64,000 nucleotides of DNA from Sphingomonas kyeonggiensis (GCF_014204495.1 NZ_JACHLN010000001.1:1302001-1366000); one strand, 5' to 3'. Shown: positions 1 through 11,960, counted from the first letter of the stretch. Notes: generated by a model not told the origin, from the sequence alone. Program-made: numbers and translations.

Positions 1-13
1 GGCGAAACGAAAG

Positions 14-39
14 CGCCCCGGAAGTTTCCTTCCGGGGCG
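14..39 (-). terminator. Rho-independent terminator after ctaD
   Basis: A perfect 10-bp stem (14-23 with 30-39) closes a 6-base loop. Read on the minus strand it is followed by a T-rich run (revcomp of 1-13, CTTTCGTTTCGCC). It lies 28 bases past the ctaD stop, so ctaC-ctaD transcription probably ends or is attenuated here. Any downstream cta genes would lie outside the window. Confidence 0.8.
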
Positions 40-66
40 TCTTCAATTCCAGCCTTTCGGCGCTGC

Positions 67-2836
<2,770 letters not shown>

Positions 2837-2998
2837 CGTCTATCTTCACCCTGTTCCGCAAGAGCCCCGGGCTGGGAAAGGATTACCCCCAGTGCAATCG
2901 GGGTATACGAGTCATGCATCCATTCTCAACCCTTTTTGATCGGCCGTTGCGGTCGATAGAGGCTGGTCCTAAGGGAAATCGACAATCCCGGGAATGAT

Positions 2999-3002
2999 GG
3001 AG
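2999..3002 (+). promoter_or_regulatory. Ribosome-binding site deciding a TTG start for pyrE
   Basis: GGAG at 2999-3002 is six bases before TTG at 3009. Two upstream in-frame ATGs (2994 and 2997) are followed at once by GAG and TGA, so they can only make a two- or three-codon peptide. TTG is therefore the only workable start near the conserved N-terminus. Confidence 0.7.
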
Positions 3003-3008
3003 TGAGCA

Positions 3009-3590
3009 TTGGAAGGCAACGCAGTTCTGGATGAGTTTCGTGCTGCAGGTGCGTTGCTCGAAGGTCATTTCATCCTGTCTTCCGGGCTTCGTTCGCCCAT
3101 CTTCCTGCAAAAGATGCGTATTTTCGAGGACCCTGCGCGAACCGAGCGTGTGTGCAGTGCACTAGGAAAGTTGATTCGCGAGTCGTTCGGCGAAGTCGAC
3201 ATGGTCGTCTCGCCCGCGATCGGCGGAATCATTCCCGGCTATGAGACGGCGCGGGCACTCGGCTGCAAGGCCGTGTTCGTCGAGCGCGAAGAGGGCGAAT
3301 TCCAGCTGCGTCGCGGTTTCGAGATTCCCGAGGGCGCGCGGATCGTGATGGTCGAGGACATCGTCACCACCGGGCTCAGCTCGCGCGAATGCATCGCCGC
3401 GATCCGCAAGCATCCGGGCAACCTGCTCGGCGCCGCCTGCATCGTCGATCGCTCGAACGGCACCGCCGATGTCGGCGTGCCGCTCGTCTCGCTGCTCAAG
3501 ATGGACGTGCCCGCCTATCCCGCCGACCAGCTGCCCCCCGAACTGGCCGCGATCCCCGCGACCAAGCCGGGCAGCCGCGCGATTGCCTGA
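3009..3590 (+). CDS. pyrE: Orotate phosphoribosyltransferase
   Basis: This enzyme transfers phosphoribosyl from PRPP to orotate to form OMP, the fifth step of UMP synthesis, in the cytoplasm. The 193-residue protein has the PRPP-binding signature [13 protein letters not shown] and the type I phosphoribosyltransferase core ([12 protein letters not shown], then [16 protein letters not shown]). Length and order fit the short bacterial PyrE. Translation starts at TTG, supported by GGAG six bases upstream. It heads an overlapping plus-strand run; pdxJ begins one base after its stop. The pyrE-pdxJ-acpS-lepB order is a familiar alphaproteobacterial arrangement. Confidence 0.97.
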   Translation: MEGNAVLDEFRAAGALLEGHFILSSGLRSPIFLQKMRIFEDPARTERVCSALGKLIRESFGEVDMVVSPAIGGIIPGYETARALGCKAVFVEREEGEFQLRRGFEIPEGARIVMVEDIVTTGLSSRECIAAIRKHPGNLLGAACIVDRSNGTADVGVPLVSLLKMDVPAYPADQLPPELAAIPATKPGSRAIA

Positions 3591-3591
3591 G

Positions 3592-4320
3592 ATGGGCGGA
3601 AAGCTCCGCCTCGGCGTGAACATCGATCACGTCGCGACCGTGCGCAACGCGCGCGGCTCGGGCTATCCCGATCCGGTGCGCGCGGCGCTGCTCGCGGTCG
3701 AGGCGGGCGCCGACGGCATCACCGCGCACCTGCGCGAGGATCGCCGCCACATCACCGATGACGATATCGCCCGGCTGGTCGACCAGCTGACCGTGCCGCT
3801 CAACCTCGAGATGGCGGCGACCGAGGAGATGCTGGCGATCGCCCTGCGCGCGCGTCCGCATGCGGTGTGCATCGTGCCGGAGAAGCGCGAGGAGCGGACC
3901 ACCGAGGGCGGGCTCGACGCTGCCGGGCTGCACAACCATCTCGCGCCGATGGTCGAGAAGCTGCGTGCCAATGGCAGCCGCGTCTCGCTGTTCATCGAGC
4001 CCGACGCGCGCCAGATCGACGCGGCGCTGCGCCTCGGCGCCCCGGTCGTCGAGCTGCACACCGGCCGCTATTGCGAGCTGGAGGAAGATGCGCGCGAGGC
4101 CGAGCTCAAGCGCATCGCCGATGCCGCCGCGCTGGCGGTGAAGGCGGGGCTGGAGCCGCATGCCGGCCACGGCCTGACCTTCGACAATGTGATCCCGATC
4201 GCGGCGATCCCGCAGATCATGGAGCTGAACATCGGGCATTTCCTGATCGGCGAGGCGATCTTCGACGGGCTGGCGCCGGTGATCCGCCACATGCGCGCGC
4301 TGATGGACGCGGCGCGGTGA
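3592..4320 (+). CDS. pdxJ: Pyridoxine 5'-phosphate synthase
   Basis: PdxJ condenses 3-amino-2-oxopropyl phosphate with 1-deoxyxylulose 5-phosphate to give pyridoxine 5'-phosphate in the DXP-dependent vitamin B6 pathway. The 242-residue TIM-barrel protein opens with [18 protein letters not shown] and contains the conserved [16 protein letters not shown] segment, HTGRY and the [15 protein letters not shown]-terminal region. The start at 3592 places the family N-terminus correctly and is one base from the pyrE stop. Its own GTGA end overlaps the next small gene. Confidence 0.97.
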   Translation: MGGKLRLGVNIDHVATVRNARGSGYPDPVRAALLAVEAGADGITAHLREDRRHITDDDIARLVDQLTVPLNLEMAATEEMLAIALRARPHAVCIVPEKREERTTEGGLDAAGLHNHLAPMVEKLRANGSRVSLFIEPDARQIDAALRLGAPVVELHTGRYCELEEDAREAELKRIADAAALAVKAGLEPHAGHGLTFDNVIPIAAIPQIMELNIGHFLIGEAIFDGLAPVIRHMRALMDAAR

Positions 4321-4604
4321 GACGCGCCCTCTTCGCGGTGTTCGCGGTTGGCGCGATCGGCACCGCGACGGTGCTGGGTCTTCACCCGGTCTGGTTCGCG
4401 TTTGCCAAGCTCGGCGTGGAGGAGCGGATCGTCGATTGGGCCTTCTGGCAACAGTCGATGCCGGCAGTGGCGATAGCGCTGTTGGTCGGGGCGACGGGCC
4501 TGATGGTCGCGGATCGCCGTCCACGGATTGCCATGGCGTTGCTCCTGGCCTCTCCGGTTGTCGCCTTTGTAGCTGCTCACCTCATTCTGGCGCTTACCCT
4601 ATGA
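4317..4604 (+). CDS. Small three-helix membrane protein, unknown function
   Basis: A 95-residue product starts at GTG 4317, overlapping the pdxJ stop (GTGA), and ends in an ATGA overlap with acpS. Hydrophobic stretches lie at about residues 4-24, 51-66 and 72-94, with a short charged loop (RRPR) before the last helix, so three membrane segments are likely. No motif or family was recognised. Overlaps on both sides, and a frame kept open from stop to stop with a clear hydrophobic profile, argue that it is a real coupled gene and not a spacer. Its place in a B6, pyrimidine and lipid-maturation operon gives no clear functional clue. Confidence 0.7.
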   Translation: MRRALFAVFAVGAIGTATVLGLHPVWFAFAKLGVEERIVDWAFWQQSMPAVAIALLVGATGLMVADRRPRIAMALLLASPVVAFVAAHLILALTL

Positions 4605-5005
4605 TCCTCGGCCTCGGCTCCGACCTCTGCAATATCGAGCGCATCCAGAAGTCGCTGGATCGTTTCGGTACACGCTTCGAGCAGCGCAGCTTCACCGATC
4701 GCGAGATCGCCAAGGCGAAGACCCGCCCGCACAACTATGCCGCGACGCTCGCCAAGCGCTTCGCCGCCAAGGAGGCTTTCTCCAAGGCGGTGGGAACCGG
4801 GTTCAAGGCGGGCGTGTTCATGAAGGACATCGGTGTCGTCAACGCGCCCTCCGGCGCCCCTACGCTGGCATTGACCGGAGGCGCGAAGGCGAGGCTTGAC
4901 GCGATCACCCCTCCGGGTCACGTCGCCAAGGTGCATCTGACGCTGACGGACGATCATCCCTGGGCGTTCGCCATGGTGATGATCGAGGCGGTGAAGGAAG
5001 GTTGA
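4601..5005 (+). CDS. acpS: Holo-[acyl-carrier-protein] synthase
   Basis: AcpS moves the 4'-phosphopantetheine arm from CoA to apo-ACP, activating fatty-acid synthesis. The 134-residue protein starts [15 protein letters not shown], which carries the Mg-binding aspartate, and has the second metal-ligand motif in [12 protein letters not shown]. Size and both motifs match the AcpS family rather than the larger Sfp type. The ATG at 4601 overlaps the preceding stop (ATGA), and its TGA overlaps the lepB ATG. Confidence 0.97.
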   Translation: MILGLGSDLCNIERIQKSLDRFGTRFEQRSFTDREIAKAKTRPHNYAATLAKRFAAKEAFSKAVGTGFKAGVFMKDIGVVNAPSGAPTLALTGGAKARLDAITPPGHVAKVHLTLTDDHPWAFAMVMIEAVKEG

Positions 5006-5877
5006 TGGGGGCGGACGAGCTCGCGTTGAGTCACGAAGCGTTCGAGGAAGAGGCCGAAGCCCGACCGCACACCGACTGGTGGGCGGAGGCGCGCGGCATC
5101 CTGTGGCTCGTGGTCGCGGTGCTCGGCTTCCACAGCCTGATCGCCAAGCCGTTCTTCATTCCCAGCGAATCGATGCTGCCCGGGCTGCTGGTGGGCGACC
5201 GGCTGGTCGTCACCAAATATCCCTATGGCTATAGCTGGGTGACGCCGACCTTCCATGTGCTGCCGCACATGCCCGGCCGCATCCTGGGGCGCCTGCCCGA
5301 GCGCGGCGACGTGGTGATCGTCACCCCGCCCGGCACCAATACCGACTATATCAAGCGGGTGATCGGCCTGCCCGGCGACATGATCGGGGTGCGCGGCGGC
5401 ATCGTCTATCTGAACGGCAAGGCAGTGCCCCGCCGCGCGATGGGCGACCGCTACATTCCGGTCGATACCAACACCCGCTGCGACGACGACCATTATCACG
5501 GCTTCCTCGTCACGCGCGGCGGCAAGCAGTTCTGCCGCCTGCCGATCTTCCGCGAGACCCTGCCCAATGGCCGGTCCTACGACACGGTCGACCTGGGCTT
5601 CCGCGTGGGACGTGGCGACAATTACCCCGAGATCCGGGTGCCCCAGGGCAAGGTGTTCCTGATGGGCGACAATCGCGACAATTCGGCCGACAGCCGCTTC
5701 CCGCTCTCGCAGAACGGGCTGGGCGGGCCGGTGCCCTGGGAGAATATCGGTGGTCGCGCCGAATTCATAACCTTCAGCCTCGATGGCAGCGCCAGCTGGA
5801 ACCCGCTGACCTGGCCCAAGTCCTTCCGTCCCGGCCGTGCCGGCACCACGCTCCACCCCCAACGGGATAACCAGTGA
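5005..5877 (+). CDS. lepB: Signal peptidase I
   Basis: LepB cleaves signal peptides from secreted proteins at the periplasmic face of the inner membrane. The 290-residue protein has one strong membrane helix at about residues 31-47. The nucleophile is Ser56 in PSESM, the general-base lysine is Lys117 in DYIKRVIGLPGD, and the C-terminal box MGDNRDNSADSR is intact. The ATG at 5005 overlaps the acpS stop; a TTG one codon earlier is possible but weaker. In many alphaproteobacteria rnc and era follow lepB; here an AI-2E-family permease follows instead. Confidence 0.97.
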   Translation: MGADELALSHEAFEEEAEARPHTDWWAEARGILWLVVAVLGFHSLIAKPFFIPSESMLPGLLVGDRLVVTKYPYGYSWVTPTFHVLPHMPGRILGRLPERGDVVIVTPPGTNTDYIKRVIGLPGDMIGVRGGIVYLNGKAVPRRAMGDRYIPVDTNTRCDDDHYHGFLVTRGGKQFCRLPIFRETLPNGRSYDTVDLGFRVGRGDNYPEIRVPQGKVFLMGDNRDNSADSRFPLSQNGLGGPVPWENIGGRAEFITFSLDGSASWNPLTWPKSFRPGRAGTTLHPQRDNQ

Positions 5878-7040
5878 TGAGTGATGCGCTCGAATCCGCG
5901 AAGGTCCACGTCGTCCAGGAGCCGGGGCCCAACGAGCTGCGCGATCCCGTGGTCCGCGCCGAGCTGAAAAAGGCGAGCGTCTGGTTCGGCCTCGGCATCG
6001 CGGTGGCGCTGTTCGTGCTCCTGGTCCAGCCGATCCTGATCATCTTCGGCGGCCTGGTCTTCGCCTCGATGCTCGACGGCGGCGCGCGCCTGCTCGGCCG
6101 CATCCTGCCGATCCCGCGCACGCTCCGGATCGTCATCGTCATCCTGCTGGTGATCGCCTTTTTCGGCGGCATCTTCTACCTGACCGGGATGCAGATCGCC
6201 GCCCAGGCGGAGCAGCTGCGCACCACGCTGGAAGTGCAGGCCAACAAGGTGGCGCAATGGGTGGCCGAGCTCGGGCTGATGCCGGGGCGCTCGGACCTGA
6301 CCGGCTTGGCCAAGGAAGCGCTGGGCAGCGTCGGCAAGCTGACCTCGGCGGTCGGCTCGGTGTTCGGCGCGGTTTCCTCCTTCCTGATGATCGTGATCAT
6401 CGGCCTGTTCGTGGCGCTGGAGCCGCGCATCTATGAGCGCGGGCTGCAATGGCTGGTGCCGAGCGATGCGCGCGACGCCTTCGCCGTCACGATCAGCCGC
6501 ATGGCGACGACGATGCGCCGCCTGCTCGCCGGGCGCCTGCTCGGCATGCTCTTCGAAGGCGTGCTCACCGCGATCCTGCTGTGGTTCGCCGGGGTGCCGA
6601 TGGCGCTGCTGCTCGGCATCATCACCGGCGTGCTCGCCTTCATCCCCAATATCGGCGCCTTCATCTCGGGCGTGATGATGGTCTCGGTCGGCTTCAGCGC
6701 CGGTACCGAGACGGGCATCTGGGCGATCATCATCTATTTCGGCGTGCAGAATTTCGACGGCTATGTCGTGCTGCCGCTGGTCGCGCGCCGCACGGTCGAC
6801 ATGCCGCCGGCGCTCACCCTGTCGTCGCAGATCCTTGCCTCCACCCTGTTCGGCGTGCTCGGCCTGGCGCTGGCCGATCCGATCGTGGCGATGATCAAGG
6901 TCGCGCTGGAGAGCGAGGCGGAGCGCGCCGCCCGAGCCGCCAATGAGCATGGCTCGCGGGTCAAGTGGCGGGTGCGGCTGCGCAAGGGCTATGACCAGGA
7001 TGCACCCACGCCGCTCGAGCCACCGACGAGCGCGGCATGA
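5877..7040 (+). CDS. AI-2E family transporter (PerM/TqsA-like permease)
   Basis: This is a 387-residue polytopic inner-membrane protein of the AI-2E/UPF0118 family. Hydrophobic segments cluster at about residues 40-65 and 80-105, with more after residue 160. The family-typical stretch around LLGIITGVLAFIPNIGAFIS and the later VLPLVARRTVDMPPALT are visible. Members export diverse small molecules or ions, and the family name does not prove AI-2 transport. The ATG at 5877 overlaps the lepB stop; a GTG at 5874 is an alternative start. It overlaps maiA by ATGA. Confidence 0.9.
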   Translation: MSDALESAKVHVVQEPGPNELRDPVVRAELKKASVWFGLGIAVALFVLLVQPILIIFGGLVFASMLDGGARLLGRILPIPRTLRIVIVILLVIAFFGGIFYLTGMQIAAQAEQLRTTLEVQANKVAQWVAELGLMPGRSDLTGLAKEALGSVGKLTSAVGSVFGAVSSFLMIVIIGLFVALEPRIYERGLQWLVPSDARDAFAVTISRMATTMRRLLAGRLLGMLFEGVLTAILLWFAGVPMALLLGIITGVLAFIPNIGAFISGVMMVSVGFSAGTETGIWAIIIYFGVQNFDGYVVLPLVARRTVDMPPALTLSSQILASTLFGVLGLALADPIVAMIKVALESEAERAARAANEHGSRVKWRVRLRKGYDQDAPTPLEPPTSAA

Positions 7041-7660
7041 TCCTCTACGATTATTTCCGCTCCTCCGCGTCCTACCGCGTCCGTATCGCGCTGAACCTCA
7101 AGGGCGTGGCGGTCGAGCGGCGCGACGTCATGCTGCTCGAGAACCAGCAGCGCAGCCCCGAGCATCTCGCGCGCAATCCGCAGGGCTTCGTGCCGGCGCT
7201 GGAGGCGGATGACGGTCATGTCATTACCCAGAGCCTGGCGATCCTCGACTGGCTCGACGCGCGTTATCCCGAGCCGCGACTGATCCCCGCCGATCCCGAT
7301 GCCCGTGCTGCCGCACTGGCGCGGGCGCTGGTGATCGCGGCGGACACGCATCCGCTCAACAATCTCCGCGTCATGCGCCGGCTCAAGGACATGGGCGTGG
7401 ACGAGGCGGGGCGGAACGACTGGACGCGCCACTGGATCGCCGAGGGTTTCACGGCACTGGAAGCGATGGCGGGCGAGAGCCCGTTCCTTGGCGGCGACGC
7501 GCCCGGCGTGGCGGACCTGTTCCTGGTGCCGCAGATGTACAACGCCCGGCGCTTCGACACGCCGCTCGCCGCCTTTCCCCGGCTCGTCGCGATCGACGCG
7601 GCCTGTACCGCGCTGCCCGCCTTCGCCGCTGCCCATCCCGACGCCGTGGCGCCGAAGTGA
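7037..7660 (+). CDS. maiA: Maleylacetoacetate isomerase (zeta-class GST)
   Basis: The protein isomerises maleylacetoacetate to fumarylacetoacetate with glutathione in tyrosine or homogentisate breakdown. The 207-residue protein has the zeta-GST hallmark RSSASYRVRIALNLKG near the N-terminus and the thioredoxin-fold QSLAILDWLD turn, followed by an all-helical C-terminal domain. No other tyrosine-degradation gene is nearby, so a general GST role cannot be excluded. It overlaps the gene before it (ATGA) and the receptor after it (GTGA). Confidence 0.92.
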   Translation: MILYDYFRSSASYRVRIALNLKGVAVERRDVMLLENQQRSPEHLARNPQGFVPALEADDGHVITQSLAILDWLDARYPEPRLIPADPDARAAALARALVIAADTHPLNNLRVMRRLKDMGVDEAGRNDWTRHWIAEGFTALEAMAGESPFLGGDAPGVADLFLVPQMYNARRFDTPLAAFPRLVAIDAACTALPAFAAAHPDAVAPK

Positions 7661-9711
7661 GGTGCCTTGGGATCGCGGCGGGCTTGCTGCTCGCCGCGCC
7701 GGCCTTTGCCCAGGACCGTGACCCCGATGAGATCGTCGTCACCGGGCGCGGGCTGGAGGCGCCTCCGGGCGATGCTGCCTATGATGTCGTGACGATCGAC
7801 CGCGCGCGGATCGCCGGGACCGCCAGCGGCCGGCTCGAGGACGCGCTGCGCGATGCTGCCGGGCTCGCCCAGTTCCGCCGCTCCGATTCGCGCTCGGCGC
7901 ATCCGACCTCGCAGGGCATCACCCTGCGCGGCCTGGGCGGCAATGCCTCGAGCCGGGCGCTGCTGCTGCTGGACGGCGTGCCCCAGGCCGATCCGTTCGG
8001 CGGCTGGGTCGCCTTCCCGGCCTATCTCCCGAATCGTCTCGCCGGCGCCCGCATCGTCCGGGGTGGCGGCAGCGGCTATGCCGGGCCGGGCGCGCTGGCC
8101 GGCACGATCGAACTGGAGAGCAGCAGCCCCGCACAGCTCGGCGCCCTCAGCCTCGATGCGCTCTATGGCAGCCGCGACAGCGTCGACGTTTCGGGCGTCG
8201 GCGCGGCGGCCCTGGGGCGCGGCTTCATCACGCTTGCCGGCCAATATGCCCGGGGCGACGGTTTCACGCCGATTGTTGCGGAGGATCGCGGCCCGGCGGA
8301 TCGCCCGGCGCCTTATGAGCAGGCGGCGGCGGCGCTCCGTGCGGTCACCGATCTTGGCGGCAATGTCGAGCTGCAGGCCAATCTCTCCGCCTTTGCCGAC
8401 CACCGCGATCGCGGCGTCGACTTCACCCAGGTGAAGAGCGAAGGCGCCGACGCCAGCATCCGGCTGGTCGGTCGCGGCACCTGGGGCTGGTCGGCGCTCG
8501 CCTATCTCCAGACGCGCGGCTTTGCTTCGGGATTCGCCAGCGTCAATGACACGCGCACCGCTGCCACCGCCACGCTCGATCAATATGCCGTGCCCGCCAC
8601 CGGCCTGGGCGCGCGCGTCGAGATCGCACCGCCCGTCGGCGGCGGTGTGACCCTGCGATTGGGCAGCGATCTGCGCCGCGTTTCGGGGCAAACCGAGGAA
8701 CTCTACACCTATGTTTCGGGCCTGCCGACGCGCCGCCGCGTCGCGGGCGGCGAGAGCCTGACCGTCGGTGGCTTTGCCGATGCCAGCTACGAAAGCGGTC
8801 CGCTGACGCTCAGCCTGGGCGGTCGCCTCGATCATTGGGACATTACGGGCGGGTCGCTGCGCGAGACGTCGCTGGCACCGGGGCCGGTGCTCACCGACAG
8901 CCACTTCTCCGATCGTCACGGCTGGGAAGCCACGGGCCGCGCCGGTGCGGCTTATCGCCTGGGGAGAGTGACCCTGCGAGCGGCGGGCTATCGCGGCTGG
9001 CGTCTGCCGACGCTCAACGAACTCTACCGTCCCTTCCGGGCCGGCGCCGACGCGACCGCGGCGAACGCCGCGCTCGATCCCGAGCGGCTGACCGGTGCGG
9101 AGATCGGTGCCGACTGGCAGCCGACCCGCACGCTCAGCTTCCGTGCGACCGGCTATTGGAACCGGCTCGACAGAGCGATCGCCAATGTCACGATTGCCCA
9201 AGGGCCCGGCACCTTCCCCGGAGTGGGTTTCGTCTCGGCGGCGGGTTTCTATCGCCAGCGCCGCAATCTCGACGCGGTGACGGCGAAGGGCGTCGAACTC
9301 GACGGCCGCTGGACCTCGGGCGATCTCAGCCTGGGCGCTTCCTATGCCTATACCGATTCGCGGGTTTCCGCCTCGGGCGTGTCCGCGCCGCTCGACGGGC
9401 TTCGCCCGGCCCAGACCGCGCGCCACCAGGCGAGCGCGACTCTCGGTTGGAGCCGGGACGATGCCGGCGCCTCGCTGACCGCGCGCTATGCCGGGCCGCA
9501 GTTCGAGGACGACCAGAACACGCGAACCTTGAAGGGCGCCTTCACGCTCGACGCCGGTGCCGTGCTGCCGCTCACGCGCAGTTTCACGCTCCAGGCGCGG
9601 GCGGAGAATATCTTCGACGCCGAGGTCCAGGCCGGGATCAGCGGGCCCGGCGTGATCGAACGCGCCCTGCCGCGGACCTTGTGGCTGGGGGCGAAGATCA
9701 GGCTGCGGTGA
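7657..9711 (+). CDS. TonB-dependent outer-membrane receptor, substrate unknown
   Basis: This 684-residue receptor starts at GTG 7657, overlapping the maiA stop. A signal peptide (cleavage near AFAQ) is followed by the TonB-box-like DEIVVTGRG. The plug domain spans about residues 35-155, with QGITLRGLGGNASSRALLLL and a VRGGGSGYAGPGALAGTIEL motif. The rest is a beta-barrel that ends in an aromatic-poor strand (LWLGAKIRLR). No residues point to a ligand. It is odd to find an outer-membrane receptor translationally coupled to a housekeeping run. A palindrome follows at 9720-9747. Confidence 0.9.
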   Translation: MRCLGIAAGLLLAAPAFAQDRDPDEIVVTGRGLEAPPGDAAYDVVTIDRARIAGTASGRLEDALRDAAGLAQFRRSDSRSAHPTSQGITLRGLGGNASSRALLLLDGVPQADPFGGWVAFPAYLPNRLAGARIVRGGGSGYAGPGALAGTIELESSSPAQLGALSLDALYGSRDSVDVSGVGAAALGRGFITLAGQYARGDGFTPIVAEDRGPADRPAPYEQAAAALRAVTDLGGNVELQANLSAFADHRDRGVDFTQVKSEGADASIRLVGRGTWGWSALAYLQTRGFASGFASVNDTRTAATATLDQYAVPATGLGARVEIAPPVGGGVTLRLGSDLRRVSGQTEELYTYVSGLPTRRRVAGGESLTVGGFADASYESGPLTLSLGGRLDHWDITGGSLRETSLAPGPVLTDSHFSDRHGWEATGRAGAAYRLGRVTLRAAGYRGWRLPTLNELYRPFRAGADATAANAALDPERLTGAEIGADWQPTRTLSFRATGYWNRLDRAIANVTIAQGPGTFPGVGFVSAAGFYRQRRNLDAVTAKGVELDGRWTSGDLSLGASYAYTDSRVSASGVSAPLDGLRPAQTARHQASATLGWSRDDAGASLTARYAGPQFEDDQNTRTLKGAFTLDAGAVLPLTRSFTLQARAENIFDAEVQAGISGPGVIERALPRTLWLGAKIRLR

Positions 9712-9719
9712 TCGATCTT

Positions 9720-9747
9720 CGTCATCCCGGCTTTCGCCGGGATGACG
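9720..9747. repeat. Intergenic palindrome / bidirectional terminator
   Basis: A perfect 12-bp stem, CGTCATCCCGGC with its complement, closes the loop TTTC. It lies between the stops of two convergent genes (9711 and 9749). The same core recurs at 53409-53436 and in variants elsewhere in the window. It has no strong T-run, so termination is inferred from position and stem strength. Confidence 0.75.
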
Positions 9748-9748
9748 G

Positions 9749-10837
9749 CTATTTCTCCCCAACCAGCCGATCGAACAGCGCGAGATAGTCCGCGATCGGA
9801 TCGCCGCCCACCGCGACCGGCGCGGGCCGCACCGCACCTGCACCCAGCCAGTGGTCCAGCGCCGCGACCAGCCCCTCTGCATCCTCGCGGTCGATCACCG
9901 TTCCCAGTTCGGGCGCATGGACGATCTCGCGCACCGCAACGCTCGATTCGGTCGAGACCACCGGCGTCCCCACCGACAGTGCCTCGCGCAGCACGCCGGG
10001 AACGCCTTCATAGTCCGAAGTCAGCACCGCCACTGCCGCGCCTTTCAGCGCGGGCAGAGGATCGCCGGCATGGCCGGGCATCGTCACCCGGTCGCCAAGC
10101 CCCAATGCCGACACCTGCGCTTCGAGCGCCGCCCGCGCGCCACCTTCGCCGAGCAGGAGGAGCTTTACCTGCTGGTCCGCCAGCCGGGGCAGGGCGGTGA
10201 GCAGCCGGTCCCAGCGCTTCTGCGGCTCGAGCCGGCCGACGCCGATCAGGTAACGTCCCTCGGGCAGCGCCACCGGCATGGCCCCGGCGATCGTCGCGGC
10301 GGGTGGATTGGCGATCACGCTTACCCGCGCGGCGGGCATGCCCATCTCGGCGATCGCTTCCGCCGCCATTGCCGGGGTCATCGCCACGACATGGTCGAGG
10401 AAGCGTGGGTGCAGCCTCAGCCATTGCCGATAGCGCCACGCCGCGCCCGACGAGAGCTCCGGGCGCACCAGTGCATTGGAGACCTTGCCGACGATCGGCG
10501 GGCTCTTCCGTCCCAGCCGCAGCCGGGTCGCGGCGGCGATCCCGCTATAGTGGTTGCCGGCACAGAAAATCAGGTCGGGTTGCATCGTGCGAACGTGCTG
10601 CGGCAGCGAGAGCAGCGCCGAATAGCGCGGGTCGCCGAGCTCGATCAGGTCGATGCCGTCGGGGATCTCGGCGGCCAGCGGTCCCTCGCGGCTGCCCAGC
10701 ACCAGGGTCACCCGACGCCCCGAATCGAGCCATCCGCGCGCCATGCGCAGCATCGCGCGTTCCACCCCGCCACCCTGCAATCGCTGGGCATAGGTGAGGA
10801 TATGGTGCGCGGTTTCAGGATGGGTGCAGTGCAACAT
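9749..10837 (-). CDS. Glycosyltransferase family 4 (GT-B)
   Basis: This 362-residue cytoplasmic or membrane-associated retaining glycosyltransferase has an N-terminal GT-B acceptor domain that includes AQRLQGGGVERAMLRMARGW. Its C-terminal GT4 nucleotide-sugar domain has the YLIGVGRLEPQKRWD phosphate-loop region and the EX7E-like SDYEGVPGVLREALSVGTPVV motif. Donor and acceptor are unknown. It is convergent with the receptor gene and divergent from the membrane protein at 11001. With the genes up to 15.2 kb it suggests surface-polysaccharide or glycolipid assembly. The start at 10837 gives MLHCTH; a later start is possible because the first conserved residues come near residue 12. Confidence 0.9.
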   Translation of the reverse strand: MLHCTHPETAHHILTYAQRLQGGGVERAMLRMARGWLDSGRRVTLVLGSREGPLAAEIPDGIDLIELGDPRYSALLSLPQHVRTMQPDLIFCAGNHYSGIAAATRLRLGRKSPPIVGKVSNALVRPELSSGAAWRYRQWLRLHPRFLDHVVAMTPAMAAEAIAEMGMPAARVSVIANPPAATIAGAMPVALPEGRYLIGVGRLEPQKRWDRLLTALPRLADQQVKLLLLGEGGARAALEAQVSALGLGDRVTMPGHAGDPLPALKGAAVAVLTSDYEGVPGVLREALSVGTPVVSTESSVAVREIVHAPELGTVIDREDAEGLVAALDHWLGAGAVRPAPVAVGGDPIADYLALFDRLVGEK

Positions 10838-11000
10838 AGACCTTGCGAATTGCCACTCTTACGCCCAAATCGCCCCCGCAATAAACCGCATTCTGCTGTC
10901 ACCAGCCAATTTCGCGTCGTGTGAACTGGGGGCTGCAAAGCCGCATGGCGCCGGTAAAGTACTGTAATATGCCGGTTATTTAGGCAGCGGATACGAATCA

Positions 11001-11960
11001 GTGAACGAACCCAGTTTGGAGGCTTCGGTGAACACGAGCGTTGTCGAGGCCGTCCCCCTTCCGGGCGCGCCCGACCTTGCGGGTCTTGAGCCCGTCGAAA
11101 AGATCAAGCGTCGCTGGCCGGCGCTCGTTGGCGGTGCGCTGACGCTGCTGATGATCGTGGCGCTTGGCCGCGAGCTGTTCGGCTCGGGCCTTGCGGGCCT
11201 GTACCGCACGCTGCCGACCAACCCGCTCTTCTATCTGGTCTTCGCGCTCTATTATGTGGGGCCGCCGACCTTCGACTATATCATCTTCAAGCGGCTGTGG
11301 CAGATTCCGCTCGCCGGACTCGCCGCGCTCCACAAGAAGCGCATCTCGAACGAGGTGCTGTTCGGCTATTCGGGCGAAGCCTATTTCTACGCCTGGGCCC
11401 GCCAGCGCACCCAGATGGTCGCGGCGCCCTTCGGCGCGGTGAAGGACGTGATGATCCTGTCGGCGATCGCGGGCAACGCGATCACCTTTGTGATGATGAT
11501 CCTCGGCCTGCCGCTCTATCTGGGGCTGGTGCCGCCGCAGTGGAAGCTGGCGGTGATCGGCTCGGTCGGGGTGCTGGCGCTGATGTCGCTGCCGTTCCTG
11601 CTCTTCTCCAAGCGCGTCTTCTCGCTGCCCCGCCGCGAGCTGTGGTGGGTGTTCATGGTCCACTGCATCCGTATCCTCACCGGATCGCTGCTCGTCGCCA
11701 TCGCCTGGCATCTGGCGATGCCGAACGTGTCGATCGGCGTGTGGCTGATGATGGCCGCCGGCCGCCTGCTCGTCTGGCGCCTTCCGCTGGTGCCGAGCAA
11801 GGAAGCCGCCTTCGCCGCGATCACCGGGGTGGTGATCGGCCAGGGCTCGGCGATGTCCGAGCTGATGGCGCTGATCGCCGGACTCACCCTTCTCGCCCAT
11901 GTCACGCTGATCGGAGGGTTCAGCGTCCAGGCCCTGCTCATGAGGAACAAGCAGCAATGA
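11001..11960 (+). CDS. Uncharacterised polytopic membrane protein
   Basis: A 319-residue protein starts at GTG 11001. After a charged N-terminal 40 residues there are about seven to eight hydrophobic segments (about 43-60, 76-95, 150-172, 183-203, 218-238, 243-262 and 270-310). No catalytic motif was seen. The general look (WPALVGGALTLLM start, repeated TM pairs) recalls flippase-like or lysylphosphatidylglycerol-synthase-like membrane proteins, but this is only resemblance. It overlaps the DUF2141 gene by ATGA and lies among glycosyltransferases, so a role in envelope glycan or lipid export is inferred. Confidence 0.8.
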   Translation: MNEPSLEASVNTSVVEAVPLPGAPDLAGLEPVEKIKRRWPALVGGALTLLMIVALGRELFGSGLAGLYRTLPTNPLFYLVFALYYVGPPTFDYIIFKRLWQIPLAGLAALHKKRISNEVLFGYSGEAYFYAWARQRTQMVAAPFGAVKDVMILSAIAGNAITFVMMILGLPLYLGLVPPQWKLAVIGSVGVLALMSLPFLLFSKRVFSLPRRELWWVFMVHCIRILTGSLLVAIAWHLAMPNVSIGVWLMMAAGRLLVWRLPLVPSKEAAFAAITGVVIGQGSAMSELMALIAGLTLLAHVTLIGGFSVQALLMRNKQQ

